This document shows, piece by piece, positions 16,798 through 28,243 of a stretch of 64,000 nt of DNA. Source of the DNA: Arthrobacter castelli DSM 16402. GTDB lineage: Bacteria > Actinomycetota > Actinomycetes > Actinomycetales > Micrococcaceae. Numbering within the stretch: position 1 is the first letter of the stretch; each line of letters opens with the position of its first letter. Under the pieces are notes generated by a model, which was given only the letters and a program-made list of their open reading frames with translations, had not been told where the DNA came from and searched no databases. The position numbers and the translations under genes are program-made. The stretch is taken from NCBI RefSeq assembly GCF_000430705.1, contig NZ_AUMN01000011.1, positions 62,001 through 126,000 on the forward strand, in the 5' to 3' direction.

Positions 16798-18264
16798 TCA
16801 GCACTCGACGACGTTGACGGCGAGGCCGCCCTCGGCTGTCTCCTTGTACTTCGAACTCATGTCCTTGCCGGTCTCGCGCATGGTGACGATGACGTCGTCG
16901 AGGGAGACGTGGTGGCTGCCGTCGCCCCACAGGGCCATCTTCGCCGCATTGATGGCCTTGGCCGAGGCGATCGCGTTGCGTTCGATGCACGGGATCTGCA
17001 CCAGTCCGCTGATCGGGTCGCAGGTCAGGCCGAGGTTGTGCTCCATCGCGATTTCGGCGGCGTTGGCCACCTGCTCGGGGGTGCCGCCCATGATTTCGGC
17101 GAGCGCCCCGGCCGCCATGGATGAGGCCGATCCGACCTCGCCCTGGCAGCCGACCTCGGCGCCGGAGATGGAGGCCTGTTCCTTGTACAGCACGCCGATG
17201 GAGCCCGCGGCCAGCAGGAACCGGACGGCGACGTCGTCGCGCTCCTCCTGGGTGGCCGTGGCCATGCCGTCCGTGTAGCGGGTGGCGTAATGCAGCACGG
17301 CCGGAATGATGCCGGCGGCGCCGTTGGTCGGTGCGGTCACCACCCGGCCGCCCGAGGCGTTCTCCTCGTTGACGGCGAGCGCCACCAAGTTGACCCATTC
17401 CTGCCAGAACTTCGGATCGCCGTCCGGGTCCTCGGACAACAGTCGCTGGTGCCAGCCCGGCGCCCGGCGCCGCACCTTCAGCCCGCCGGGCAGCACGTCG
17501 GTGCGTTGGATGCTGGTTTCCACGCAGGCTTCCATCACGTCGCGGATGTGCAGCAGCCCGGACCGGATCTGGCCGTCGGAGCGGTCGGCGCGCTCATTGG
17601 CCAGCATCACCTCGCCGATGCTGATGCCCTCGTTGGTGCAGTGCTGCAGCAGGTCGACGGCGGTGCGGAACGGCAGCGGCTGTTCGGCCTTGGAGGCGTC
17701 CAGTTCGTTGGCCGCCGCGTCCTCTTCGCCGTCCCGCACGACGAACCCGCCGCCCACCGAGTAGAAGGTGGCGCTGTGCAGGCTGTTGCCGCCGTCGTCC
17801 GTCACTTCAAAGCTGACCGCGTTGGTGTGGCGGGGCAGGATGGTCAGCGGACGCATCACGATGTCGTCCACGCCGTACTTGATCGGCTTGCCACGGCCGC
17901 CGGCGGCGCTGCCGTGACCGGAAACAGTGCTGCCGCCGTCGTTCCCCTCCATGGCAACCTGAACGCCCAGCTGCAGTTCGCCGGTTTCGGCGATGGCTGC
18001 CAGCCGGGAGTCGACCTGATCGGGCAGGATCAGCTCCGGGTCGTAGCCTTCCAGCCCCAGCAGCACGGCCGTCATGGTGCCGTGTCCCTTGCCGGTGGCC
18101 GCCAGCGAACCATACAGGTCCACCCGCAGGGACGCGGCGCGGTCGAGGAGGTCCTGCTGCACCAGTTCGCGGGCGAACACCGAAGCGGCCCGCATCGGTC
18201 CCACGGTGTGGGAGCTGGAGGGGCCAATGCCCACGGTGAAGAGGTCGAACACGCCGACGGCCAT
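16798..18264 (-). CDS. sdaA: L-serine ammonia-lyase, single-chain iron-sulfur type
   Basis: The 488-residue enzyme starts [20 protein letters not shown], the serine-binding SSSHT motif of the beta domain. It contains the alpha-domain cysteines expected to hold the [4Fe-4S] cluster: [11 protein letters not shown] (near 375), then TCDPISG and [10 protein letters not shown] (near 415-430). It converts serine to pyruvate and ammonia. It follows glyA by 3 bp and is the last gene of the glycine operon, so glycine carbon can leave as pyruvate. Expression should follow the glycine riboswitch at the operon head. Confidence 0.95.
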   Translation of the reverse strand: MAVGVFDLFTVGIGPSSSHTVGPMRAASVFARELVQQDLLDRAASLRVDLYGSLAATGKGHGTMTAVLLGLEGYDPELILPDQVDSRLAAIAETGELQLGVQVAMEGNDGGSTVSGHGSAAGGRGKPIKYGVDDIVMRPLTILPRHTNAVSFEVTDDGGNSLHSATFYSVGGGFVVRDGEEDAAANELDASKAEQPLPFRTAVDLLQHCTNEGISIGEVMLANERADRSDGQIRSGLLHIRDVMEACVETSIQRTDVLPGGLKVRRRAPGWHQRLLSEDPDGDPKFWQEWVNLVALAVNEENASGGRVVTAPTNGAAGIIPAVLHYATRYTDGMATATQEERDDVAVRFLLAAGSIGVLYKEQASISGAEVGCQGEVGSASSMAAGALAEIMGGTPEQVANAAEIAMEHNLGLTCDPISGLVQIPCIERNAIASAKAINAAKMALWGDGSHHVSLDDVIVTMRETGKDMSSKYKETAEGGLAVNVVEC

Positions 18265-18267
18265 GAT

Positions 18268-19599
18268 TTAGTCCTGTTCCGGACCGGCGGAACTGAGCGG
18301 CGCCAGTCCTGGGTAGAGCGGATAGGTGCGGGCCAGCTGCTCCACGCGGGAGGCGAGACCGCTGAGGTCCTCGTCCTCCCCGGCGAGCAGTGCCTGGGCG
18401 ATAATGTCGGATACCTCGGCGAAGGCCTCGGGTCCGAACCCGCGGGCTGCCAGCGCCGGGGTGCCGATGCGCAGCCCCGAGGTCACCATCGGAGGGCGGG
18501 GGTCGAACGGCACCGCGTTGCGGTTGACTGTGATGTCGACGGCGGCCAACCTGTCCTCTGCCTGCTGGCCATCGAGTCCGCAGTTGCGCAGGTCGACCAG
18601 CACCAGGTGCACATCCGTGCCGCCGGTGAGCACGGAGATGCCGGCTCCGGTCACGTCCGGCTGCGACAGCCGATCGGCCAGGATCCGGGCGCCTTCGAGC
18701 ACGCGCTGCTGGCGTTCGGCAAACTCGTCGGTGGCGGCTAGCTTGAAGGCGACGGCCTTGCCGGCGATGACGTGTTCCAGCGGCCCGCCCTGCTGGCCGG
18801 GGAAGACGGCGGAATTGATCTTCTTCGCCACGGCGGCGTCGGTGGAGAGGATGATGCCGCCGCGCGGGCCGGCCAGCGTCTTGTGCGTGGTCGACGTCGT
18901 CACGTGGGCGTGCGGCACCGGGTTGGGGTGCAGCCCGGCGGCCACAAGCCCGGCGAAGTGCGCCATGTCCACCATCAGGTAGGCGCCGACGCTGTCCGCG
19001 ATGCGGCGGAACTCGGCGAAATCCAGCTGGCGGGAGTAGGCTGACCAGCCGGCGACGATCATCTGCGGCCGGTGCTCGAGGGCGAGGCGCTCCACTTCGT
19101 CCATGTCCACCCGGTAGTCCTGGGCGCTGACGGTGTAGGGCACCACGTTGTAGAGCTTGCCGGAGAAGTTGATCTTCATCCCGTGCGTCAGGTGCCCGCC
19201 GTGCGCCAGGTTCAGCCCGAGGATGGTGTCGCCGGGGGTGATCAGCGCGTGCATGGCCGCGGCGTTGGCCTGGGCGCCGGAATGCGGCTGCACGTTGGCG
19301 AAGTCCGCCCCGAACAGGTCCTTCACCCGGTCGATGGCGAGCTGTTCGACCACGTCGACGTGTTCGCAGCCGCCGTAGTAGCGACGACCGGGATAGCCCT
19401 CGGCGTACTTGTTGGTCAGCACCGAGCCCTGAGCCTGCATCACCGCCGCCGCGGTGTGGTTCTCGGAGGCGATCATCTCCAGCCCGGTCTGCTGCCGGAC
19501 CAGTTCGGCGTCGATGCCTGCCGCGACTTCGGGGTCGATGTCCCGCAGGTCCGCGTCAATCTGCGAACTCACGCCGGTGGTTTCGGCCTGGATGCTCAC
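18268..19599 (-). CDS. glyA: Serine hydroxymethyltransferase
   Basis: The 443-residue PLP enzyme has [13 protein letters not shown] (Schiff-base Lys near 250), [15 protein letters not shown] near 63-77 and [10 protein letters not shown]. It interconverts glycine plus 5,10-methylene-THF with serine. It starts 2 bp after gcvH and ends 3 bp before sdaA. In this operon it would consume the C1 unit released by the glycine cleavage system. Since glyA is essential for C1 supply, another copy elsewhere in the genome is possible. Confidence 0.95.
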   Translation of the reverse strand: MSIQAETTGVSSQIDADLRDIDPEVAAGIDAELVRQQTGLEMIASENHTAAAVMQAQGSVLTNKYAEGYPGRRYYGGCEHVDVVEQLAIDRVKDLFGADFANVQPHSGAQANAAAMHALITPGDTILGLNLAHGGHLTHGMKINFSGKLYNVVPYTVSAQDYRVDMDEVERLALEHRPQMIVAGWSAYSRQLDFAEFRRIADSVGAYLMVDMAHFAGLVAAGLHPNPVPHAHVTTSTTHKTLAGPRGGIILSTDAAVAKKINSAVFPGQQGGPLEHVIAGKAVAFKLAATDEFAERQQRVLEGARILADRLSQPDVTGAGISVLTGGTDVHLVLVDLRNCGLDGQQAEDRLAAVDITVNRNAVPFDPRPPMVTSGLRIGTPALAARGFGPEAFAEVSDIIAQALLAGEDEDLSGLASRVEQLARTYPLYPGLAPLSSAGPEQD

Positions 19600-19601
19600 G
19601 G

Positions 19602-19979
19602 TCAGGCTCCGTTCTTCTCGGCGTATTCGGCCGCGCTCATCAGCGGGCCCTCCTCGCTCACCTCGACGGTGAAGAGCCAGCCTTCGCCGTACGGGTCGCT
19701 GTTGACCAGCGCCGGGTCGTCGACGACGGCGTCATTCACTGCCGCGACGGTGCCGGTGACCGGGGCGAACAGGTCGGAGACGGACTTGGTGGACTCGATT
19801 TCGCCGCATACTTCGCCGGCGGTGACGCTGGCCCCGGCTTCGGGCAGGTCCACGTAGACGATGTCGCCCAGGGCGTCGGTGGCGACGGTGGTGATGCCGA
19901 TCCGGGTGCCGTTGGAGGCTTGGGTGTCCACCCATTCGTGTTCGGCTGAGTAGCGGAGGCCGTCGGGGATGTTGCTCAT
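19602..19979 (-). CDS. gcvH: Glycine cleavage system H protein
   Basis: The 125-residue lipoyl carrier has [12 protein letters not shown] at its start and [17 protein letters not shown] near 62-78, where the Lys is the lipoylation site. The start is ATG 19979 with GAAAGG 8 bp upstream. It shuttles the aminomethyl group between GcvP and GcvT. It lies between gcvT (85 bp upstream) and glyA. Confidence 0.95.
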   Translation of the reverse strand: MSNIPDGLRYSAEHEWVDTQASNGTRIGITTVATDALGDIVYVDLPEAGASVTAGEVCGEIESTKSVSDLFAPVTGTVAAVNDAVVDDPALVNSDPYGEGWLFTVEVSEEGPLMSAAEYAEKNGA

Positions 19980-20064
19980 GTGGTGCGCCTTTCGTCGGCG
20001 TGGCTGGTGATGGTGCTGGTACTGCGCGTGCTGCGTGGCCGGCGTTGTGGCTGGTGCCGGGTGC

Positions 20065-21210
20065 TCAGCCGCGCTTGTAGAAGGGTGGCTTGACGACGTC
20101 GAATGGCTGCGGCTTGCCGCGCAGGTCAACGTCGACGGTGGTTCCCGGCTCGGCGTAGGCCACGTCAACGTAGGCCATGGCTATGGGGTATCCGAGCGTG
20201 GGACTGGGGGCGCCGGAGGTGACCTCGCCAATGGTGGCTCCATCCACGGTGACCGGGTAATGCGACCGGGCAGCACGCCGCCCCTGCCCCGTCAGGCCGA
20301 CCAGCTTGCGGTCCGCGCCCTGCTCCTTCTTCGCTTCCAGCGCGGCGCGCCCGACGAAGTCGCCTTCCTTCTTCGCCAGCGCGACGACCGGCCCGAGTCC
20401 TGCCGCGTAGGGGCTGGTCTGCAGGGACAGTTCGTTGCCGTAGAGCGGCATTCCCGCTTCCAGCCGCAGCGAGTCGCGGGCCGCGAGTCCGGCCGGCGTC
20501 AGGCCGACCTCCTTGCCGGCGTCCAGCAGCACCGTCCACAGCGCCGCCGCCTGCGCATTGGGCAGGTACAGCTCAAACCCGTCCTCGCCCGTGTACCCGG
20601 TGCGGGCCAGCAGCACATCAATCGGGCCAACCGAGGTGTTGAGCAGGACGTCGGTCGCCGCGTAGTACTTCAGCTCGGTCACGTCCTGGTGCTGCGAGGC
20701 GTCGACCAGCCACAACAGGATGGCTTCCGATTCCGGTCCCTGCACGGCGATCAGGCTGGTGTCGACCGACTGGTCCGCCACCTCGACGTCGAACTGTGCC
20801 GCCCGTTCAGTCAAGGCGGCGACGACGGCGGGAGCGTTGGACGCGTTGGGCACCACCAGGTAGCTGTCCTCGGCCCGGCGGTAGGTGATCAGGTCGTCGA
20901 TGATCCCGCCGTCCTCGGTGCACAGCAGCGAGTACTTGGCCCGGCCCACTGTCACCGCGGACAGCTTGCCCACCAGGGCGTAATCGAGGAACTCGGCCGC
21001 CTGCGGGCCAGTGACCCGGACTTCGCCCATGTGGCTGAGGTCGAACAAGCCGGCCGCTTCTCGAACGGCCTTGTGTTCGGCCAGTTCACTTTGGTACTTC
21101 AGCGGCATCTGCCAGCCGCCGAAGTCGGTGAAGAAGGCCCCCAGCTTTTCGTGCTCGCCATACAAGGCCGTGTGCCGACTGACGCCGGTATCAGTACTGT
21201 TCATCGTCAC
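20065..21210 (-). CDS. gcvT: Aminomethyltransferase (glycine cleavage T protein)
   Basis: The 381-residue protein has [15 protein letters not shown] near residue 52 (folate and substrate site), the central [10 protein letters not shown] motif, and the [16 protein letters not shown]-terminus. It transfers the aminomethyl carbon from lipoyl-GcvH to tetrahydrofolate. The start is either GTG 21210 or ATG 21204; GAAGAG lies upstream of both. The gap to gcvP is 69 bp. Confidence 0.94.
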   Translation of the reverse strand: MTMNSTDTGVSRHTALYGEHEKLGAFFTDFGGWQMPLKYQSELAEHKAVREAAGLFDLSHMGEVRVTGPQAAEFLDYALVGKLSAVTVGRAKYSLLCTEDGGIIDDLITYRRAEDSYLVVPNASNAPAVVAALTERAAQFDVEVADQSVDTSLIAVQGPESEAILLWLVDASQHQDVTELKYYAATDVLLNTSVGPIDVLLARTGYTGEDGFELYLPNAQAAALWTVLLDAGKEVGLTPAGLAARDSLRLEAGMPLYGNELSLQTSPYAAGLGPVVALAKKEGDFVGRAALEAKKEQGADRKLVGLTGQGRRAARSHYPVTVDGATIGEVTSGAPSPTLGYPIAMAYVDVAYAEPGTTVDVDLRGKPQPFDVVKPPFYKRG

Positions 21211-21279
21211 GTTCTCGCTCTTCCTTGGTGCTTATGCCTGCGGTGCTTATACTTTGCTGCTTCCAGCTGCTCAGGGGTC

Positions 21280-24216
<2,937 letters not shown>

Positions 24217-24271
24217 CTGGAACTCCAAAGGTTGCGGCGTGTTGACACACACCTGATCGTGGGTTCCTCCC

Positions 24272-24460
24272 CGCTCTGTAGTGGACCTGAGAGATTCCGC
24301 GGACGTGACATCCGCTTGCACCGTTGGTGAGCCGGCATACCGGCTGCTTTCCAGAGTTGCCTTCCGCAGCGGTGCTGGGCCTGAGAGGTTCCTGGGGAGG
24401 ATTTGCTCCTACGGCGCCGGCCGGGCGACTTGCGCGTCACCTGCCGGACTCTCCCGCTAC
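24272..24460 (-). promoter_or_regulatory. Tandem glycine riboswitch
   Basis: Read on the minus strand, the leader holds two glycine aptamers. The first begins GCGGGAGAGTCC and has GGCGCCGTAGGAGCAAA and AACCTCTCAGGCCCA. The second has CTGCGGAAGGCAACTCTGG, GGCTCACCAACGGTGCAAGC and AATCTCTCAGGTCCA, and closes with AGAGCGGGG. These are the conserved cores of the family. It ends about 55 bp before the gcvP ATG. In actinobacteria such switches activate gcv genes when glycine is abundant. No classical terminator is obvious before gcvP, so control could be at translation or by factor-dependent termination. Confidence 0.92.
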
Positions 24461-24585
24461 GATCGAGGGCATATGCAATTATGTGGTGTTTCGAATCACA
24501 GGATATCGTCCGGCGCCGCCGCTGTGCAAAAAGGCGCAAATCCCGCCAGTGCCTGGGGCGGTCAGTCGCGACATCCTGCAGACTG
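24461..24585 (-). promoter_or_regulatory. Probable promoter of the glycine operon
   Basis: This is the gap between the M20 hydrolase stop and the riboswitch. On the minus strand it has an AT-rich stretch, ACATAATTGCATATGCC, just before the aptamer, with CATAAT as the best -10 candidate. I cannot assign a convincing -35. Confidence 0.4.
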
Positions 24586-25794
24586 CTAAGTTCCGAGCCT
24601 CGAGAGGATCGCCGTCGCGGCCGCTCGAACGCCGTTGGTCAGCGTTGGTTCCATGACCGGAGCGAACTGCGGTGAGTGATTGCTGGGAACCTGTGAGCCG
24701 GCGTCGAACATCTCCGGCGGGTGGCCGCCGAAGAACCAGTACACCGACGGCACCCCGATCGCCTCGGCCAAGGCACCAAAGTCCTCGCTGCCCATCAGCG
24801 GCCGGCTCTCCTCAACGTTCTCCTCCCCCAGTTCGCCGCGCAAAGCGGTCAACAGCGCATCAGCAGAGTCCGGGTCGTTGTAGCACCGCGGAAAGGTGGA
24901 AATTTCGGCGATATCCGGCTCGGGTGCGCCGGAGGCCGCGGCTTCAGCACTGATGATGCGGCGGAGCGCGCCCAGCACATCGTCCCGCACCTGCTGATCG
25001 AAGCTGCGCACGTTGAGCGTGAACTCGGCCGTGGCAGGGATGATGTTCTCTTTCAGCCCGGAGTGGAAGGAGCCAATGGTGACGACGGCGGAGTCCCTGG
25101 GGTCGACTTCGCGGGACACGATCGTCTGGATCCGGACCACCATGTGCGCGGCGAGCACAATCGGATCGGTGGTGTCCTGAGGCTGCGACCCGTGGCCGCC
25201 GCTTCCGTACACGGTCACTTTCCAGGAATCGGCCATGGCCATCGCAGTTCCGCGGCTGACCCGCACGGTGCCGGCCGGCTGCGGCATCACGTGCTGCCCG
25301 TAGATGATTTCCGGACGGGGCGCCCTGTCCCAAAGTCCTTCGTCGACCATTGCCTTGGCACCGGCCGCTGTTTCCTCGCCGGGCTGGAAAATGAATACGA
25401 TCGTGCCGGCCCAGGTGCCCTGCTGCGCGGACAGCAGCTCCGCCGCCGTCAACGCGGCGGTGACGTGCGTGTCGTGGCCGCAGGCGTGCATCACCGGCAC
25501 CTCCGTGCCGTCGGGAAGCTCGCCCCTGGCGGTGCTGGCGTATTCCAGTCCGGTGTCTTCGGCCACTGGCAGACCATCGGTGTCCGCGCGGAATCCCACC
25601 ACTGGATCCTCGCCATTGCGGAGAATGCCGACGACGCCGGTTCCCGCACAGCGGAACGTTTCCGCACCAATGGCTTCGAGGCGGCTGGTTATGAGTTCGG
25701 CCGTCTGATGCTCCTGCATCGATAACTCTGGATTGGCGTGCAATCCGGTGTAGAGATCGTGCATTCTCCGGGTCAGCGTCTGATCAAGATCCAT
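24586..25794 (-). CDS. M20 family amidohydrolase (hippurate hydrolase/IAA-amino acid hydrolase type)
   Basis: The 402-residue metallopeptidase has MHACGHDTHVTAAL (near 103), QPGEETAAGAKAMV (near 137) and LMGSEDFGALAEA (near 347), which supply the metal ligands. This subfamily cleaves N-acyl amino acids such as hippurate or indole-acetyl conjugates. The start is ATG 25794; an AGGAG is very close to it. It is divergent from a FadR-type regulator, which probably controls it. The acyl substrate is unknown. Confidence 0.88.
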   Translation of the reverse strand: MDLDQTLTRRMHDLYTGLHANPELSMQEHQTAELITSRLEAIGAETFRCAGTGVVGILRNGEDPVVGFRADTDGLPVAEDTGLEYASTARGELPDGTEVPVMHACGHDTHVTAALTAAELLSAQQGTWAGTIVFIFQPGEETAAGAKAMVDEGLWDRAPRPEIIYGQHVMPQPAGTVRVSRGTAMAMADSWKVTVYGSGGHGSQPQDTTDPIVLAAHMVVRIQTIVSREVDPRDSAVVTIGSFHSGLKENIIPATAEFTLNVRSFDQQVRDDVLGALRRIISAEAAASGAPEPDIAEISTFPRCYNDPDSADALLTALRGELGEENVEESRPLMGSEDFGALAEAIGVPSVYWFFGGHPPEMFDAGSQVPSNHSPQFAPVMEPTLTNGVRAAATAILSRLGT

Positions 25795-25978
25795 GCTCCT
25801 GAACGTATCAGGCGGTCCAACGGCGTCGTGGATGTTCTCTTCAGTCCCCCGCCGCACGCCTGTCAATGCACTGCCGGTCTGTCGCACGATCAGGGACATC
25901 CGATAGCCTGATCCTGCAGCAACGGAACACACCCGTCACTGCACTGCCAGGGGGGATACCTGCGGTCAGGAGAGAGGA

Positions 25979-26737
25979 ATGAGTTCAGACCTGGCGACGC
26001 CGCCTCCCCACTTCAGTGCAAACGCCAGACTGCGCGCGCTTCAAACAGGGATCATGGATCTGATCCTCGAGCGCGAATTGAGCCCGGGCGATCCCTTGCC
26101 CACGGAGAATGACCTCTCATTGGCGCTGCGGGTCGGTCGCAACACCCTCCGTGAGTCCCTCAAAGTGCTTCAGGCCCTGGGAGTGGTGGAAATCCGCCAT
26201 GGCTTCGGGATGTTCGTGGCGGCCAACAACTTTGCCGCGTTGGCTGATGGCCTCACCTTCCGTGGACGACTTGCCCTGCGGCACGAAGGTCATGAAGCCC
26301 TGGAACTCATCGAGGCCAGACAACAGCTGGAATCGAGCCTCATCGGTGCTGCCATGGATTTGGCGACCGAGGCGCACATTGTCGAACTGCAGTCGGCCGT
26401 CGTCGTCATGGAGGAAGCGGCCGCCGGAGCTCATCCATCCGCTACGTCCGGAACCGACTTTCATCAGCGGCTGTTCGCGCCCCTGGACAATCCCATCCTG
26501 CTCGACCTGATGTCGGCATTTCGCGACGTATCGGAGGCCCTGCGTGCTGAACTTGGTCCAATGGCAGACGAGGCGACAGGCAGCGCCGTGGAGCATCGAA
26601 AGATCTTCGAGGCGTTCAAGTCAGGCGACAAGGAAACAACGGCACGTCTTCTCAACGACCATTTCGCCGGAATCCGGGCCTCGATCGCCTCGCATATCGG
26701 AGACCGTCAGACGGACAGGCCGGTGAACAGCCCGTAG
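25979..26737 (+). CDS. FadR/GntR-family transcriptional regulator
   Basis: The 252-residue protein has a GntR winged-helix at about 15-80 (LSPGDPLPTENDLSLALRVGRNTLRESLKVLQALGVVEIRHGFGMFV). An FCD-type all-helical effector domain follows, with ARQQLESSLIG and the metal-binding histidines DFHQRL and EHRKIF. AGGAGAGAGGA precedes the ATG. It is transcribed divergently from the M20 hydrolase across 184 bp, and a self-regulated hydrolase operon is likely. Its 3' end overlaps a small antisense ORF. Confidence 0.88.
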   Translation: MSSDLATPPPHFSANARLRALQTGIMDLILERELSPGDPLPTENDLSLALRVGRNTLRESLKVLQALGVVEIRHGFGMFVAANNFAALADGLTFRGRLALRHEGHEALELIEARQQLESSLIGAAMDLATEAHIVELQSAVVVMEEAAAGAHPSATSGTDFHQRLFAPLDNPILLDLMSAFRDVSEALRAELGPMADEATGSAVEHRKIFEAFKSGDKETTARLLNDHFAGIRASIASHIGDRQTDRPVNSP

Positions 26738-26811
26738 GCGACGGAGAGCACCATCGCGGTGATCGCCATCCAGGCAATGGGCACACGGTACTTGCGGATG
26801 AAAGTCATCAT
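26707..26811 (-). CDS. Small single-pass membrane protein, 34 residues
   Basis: This short frame begins with two ATG codons and encodes MMTFIRKYRVPIAWMAITAM, then VLSVAYGLFTGLSV. That is a basic N-terminus, one hydrophobic helix (residues 10-30) and a stop. It lies just after the CitE-like gene in the same direction and overlaps the regulator's last 31 bp antisense. The SD is weak. The positive-inside layout argues for a real peptide. Its function is unknown; a small subunit of a membrane complex is possible. Confidence 0.5.
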   Translation of the reverse strand: MMTFIRKYRVPIAWMAITAMVLSVAYGLFTGLSV

Positions 26812-26836
26812 GATCCGGACAGTCTAGTCTTGGTGC

Positions 26837-27682
26837 TCAGCTGTTCCACAAACCGTACGAGTCGGCCAGATCGTTGATCTTTTGGGCTCGTGCCAACCGC
26901 GGAAGGTAGCTGCCATCGCCTTCGACCTCGCCGGTGCTGTGCTTGAGCAACAGCTCGTGTGCCCATTGAACCTCACTCTGGCTTGGGCTCAGCCCGTAGT
27001 TGATCGTTTCGGTTTGCTCCGTCTTGAGGCACAGTTTCCCCGTCATGCCCATTGAGGCAGTAACGTCACAGGCGTCCCGCAGGACCTGCTCATCAGTGCT
27101 GTTGGTCGGTCCGTCAATGGGGCCGGGGAGTTCACCGACGCGGCTGGCCACGACCAGGCGGGACCGCGCATAGGCCAGGGCCATTGGCTCGTCGCTCGCG
27201 CCGGTATCCCTGCGGAAATCGCCGACGCCGAAGGCGAGGCGGAAGGTGCCCGGTGCGCAGGCGATCGCCGTCGCATTCTCAACGCCGAGCCCCGATTCGA
27301 TCAGCGCCAGGACTGGTGTACCCGCACGGAGCCGCAGGGCCGTCTGCGATACATGCTCCGGTCGTTCGGTCTTGGCCAGCATGACCCCCCGCAGTCCCGG
27401 CGTCCCGGAAAGGGCAGCCAGGTCGTCGGACCAGAACTCACTGTCGATGGCGTTAATCCGGACCCAGGCGGTGAGTCCTTCATTGAGCGCATTGATCACC
27501 CGTTTACGGGCAGCTTCCTTCCCGTCGGCCGGCACAGCGTCTTCAATATCGAAAACCACTGAATCGGCCTCCGACGCCAAGGCATCGGTGAAGTTTGCGT
27601 TCTCGCCCGCTGCTTCCAGCAGCCAGGAACGGGACAGTTTTGCGGGAAGGGATGCGGCGCGCTGATTTCGTACTGAGTCCAT
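26837..27682 (-). CDS. HpcH/HpaI aldolase / CitE-like CoA ester lyase
   Basis: The 281-residue TIM-barrel protein has SVVFDIEDAVPADGKEAAR near 45-60, with the acidic metal site, then ARKRVINAL, WVRINAID and LALIESGLGVENA (the second Glu ligand). CitE-like proteins cleave or form (S)-malyl-CoA or citramalyl-CoA type thioesters. No citrate lyase alpha or gamma subunit is present, so a stand-alone lyase or thioesterase is more likely. The neighbours do not tell the substrate. Confidence 0.82.
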   Translation of the reverse strand: MDSVRNQRAASLPAKLSRSWLLEAAGENANFTDALASEADSVVFDIEDAVPADGKEAARKRVINALNEGLTAWVRINAIDSEFWSDDLAALSGTPGLRGVMLAKTERPEHVSQTALRLRAGTPVLALIESGLGVENATAIACAPGTFRLAFGVGDFRRDTGASDEPMALAYARSRLVVASRVGELPGPIDGPTNSTDEQVLRDACDVTASMGMTGKLCLKTEQTETINYGLSPSQSEVQWAHELLLKHSTGEVEGDGSYLPRLARAQKINDLADSYGLWNS

Positions 27683-27899
27683 AAAAAAACCATACGTTAG
27701 CGCGGGCTGCGGCGACAGGCGGCGCGTGTCTGTTAAGGGTACCGACCCCGCAGGGACCGTGTACGGATCGCGTACCGACGTCGATAATCAGGCATCGAAA
27801 ATAGCCCGGCGCCGACGTCTGCCGGGAGCCGGGTTGGCGACCCCGGAAAGGAAATTCTTGAAAGGACTATTCAAAGACACCTACTGAGGAGTAAGTTAA
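27683..27899. other. Intergenic leader region upstream of the CitE-like gene and the hairpin RNA
   Basis: I see no ORF. The CitE-like start has a run of seven As next to it. Further right, CTTGAA and TTCAAAG form a short inverted pair at 27857-27876. TAAGTT at 27892-27897 is a -10-like hexamer at the right distance from the first hairpin of the plus-strand RNA. The -35 is not clear. Confidence 0.3.
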
Positions 27900-27903
27900 A
27901 AGC

Positions 27904-28043
27904 TCCATCCCCGGCCGTCTGGGGGGAGTGACGGCCGGGGAGGACCTAGTGATTGGCGGCCGCCCTGCTGGGGGGAGGCAGGGCGGTCGCCATGCTTCGG
28001 TAGTCGTTCCGCTGGGGGGAAGCGGAACGGCTACCGGCTTTTT
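27904..28043 (+). ncRNA. Three-hairpin RNA with G6 loops, ending in an intrinsic terminator
   Basis: Three long hairpins follow each other. Hairpin 1 has a 10-bp stem (27909-27918 with 27931-27940). Hairpin 2 has 14 bp (27955-27968 with 27978-27991). Hairpin 3 has 15 bp (27998-28012 with 28022-28036). Every loop contains TGGGGGGA. Hairpin 3 is followed by GCTTTTT. Stem 2 contains a G.U and stem 3 a U.G wobble on the plus strand; on the minus strand these would be C-A and A-C mismatches. The plus strand is therefore the folded RNA. It is convergent with the 63-residue gene. I know no family with this form; 6C RNA has C-rich, not G-rich, loops. Confidence 0.7.
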
Positions 28044-28051
28044 GAGGCTTG

Positions 28052-28243
28052 TCAGCCCCAAACTTGTGCGGCCCAGGCTGCGTCCCTCACGTAATCCCGG
28101 GCCGGTGCCAGATTGAATAAATCTCCGTGCGGTGACAGGAATCCGAGGATCCTCATCCGCTCGACTACATCTACCGAACAACCAAGCGCTGCGCTCAGGT
28201 CTTGAGCGTCTGCGGCCCAATTGATATCTGTTTCAGCGGTCAT
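28052..28243 (-). CDS. Small protein of 63 residues coupled to the SpaB_C gene
   Basis: The ATG at 28243 overlaps the stop of the SpaB_C-like gene by one base (TAATG), so the two are translationally coupled. The protein is mostly helical: QDLSAALGCSVDVVERMRIL, then FLSPHGDLFNLAPARDYVRD. The middle vaguely recalls a short MerR-like helix-turn-helix, but I would not assign it. It has no signal peptide and ends QVWG. In a RiPP setting it could be an adaptor or partner of the modifying enzyme, or a second peptide substrate. Function unknown. Confidence 0.65.
   Translation of the reverse strand: MTAETDINWAADAQDLSAALGCSVDVVERMRILGFLSPHGDLFNLAPARDYVRDAAWAAQVWG

Noticed and set aside
27904-28043. 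6C RNA on the minus strand
   Set aside because: C6 loops would form there, but stems 2 and 3 would gain C-A mismatches and no good U-tract follows. The plus-strand fold is better.
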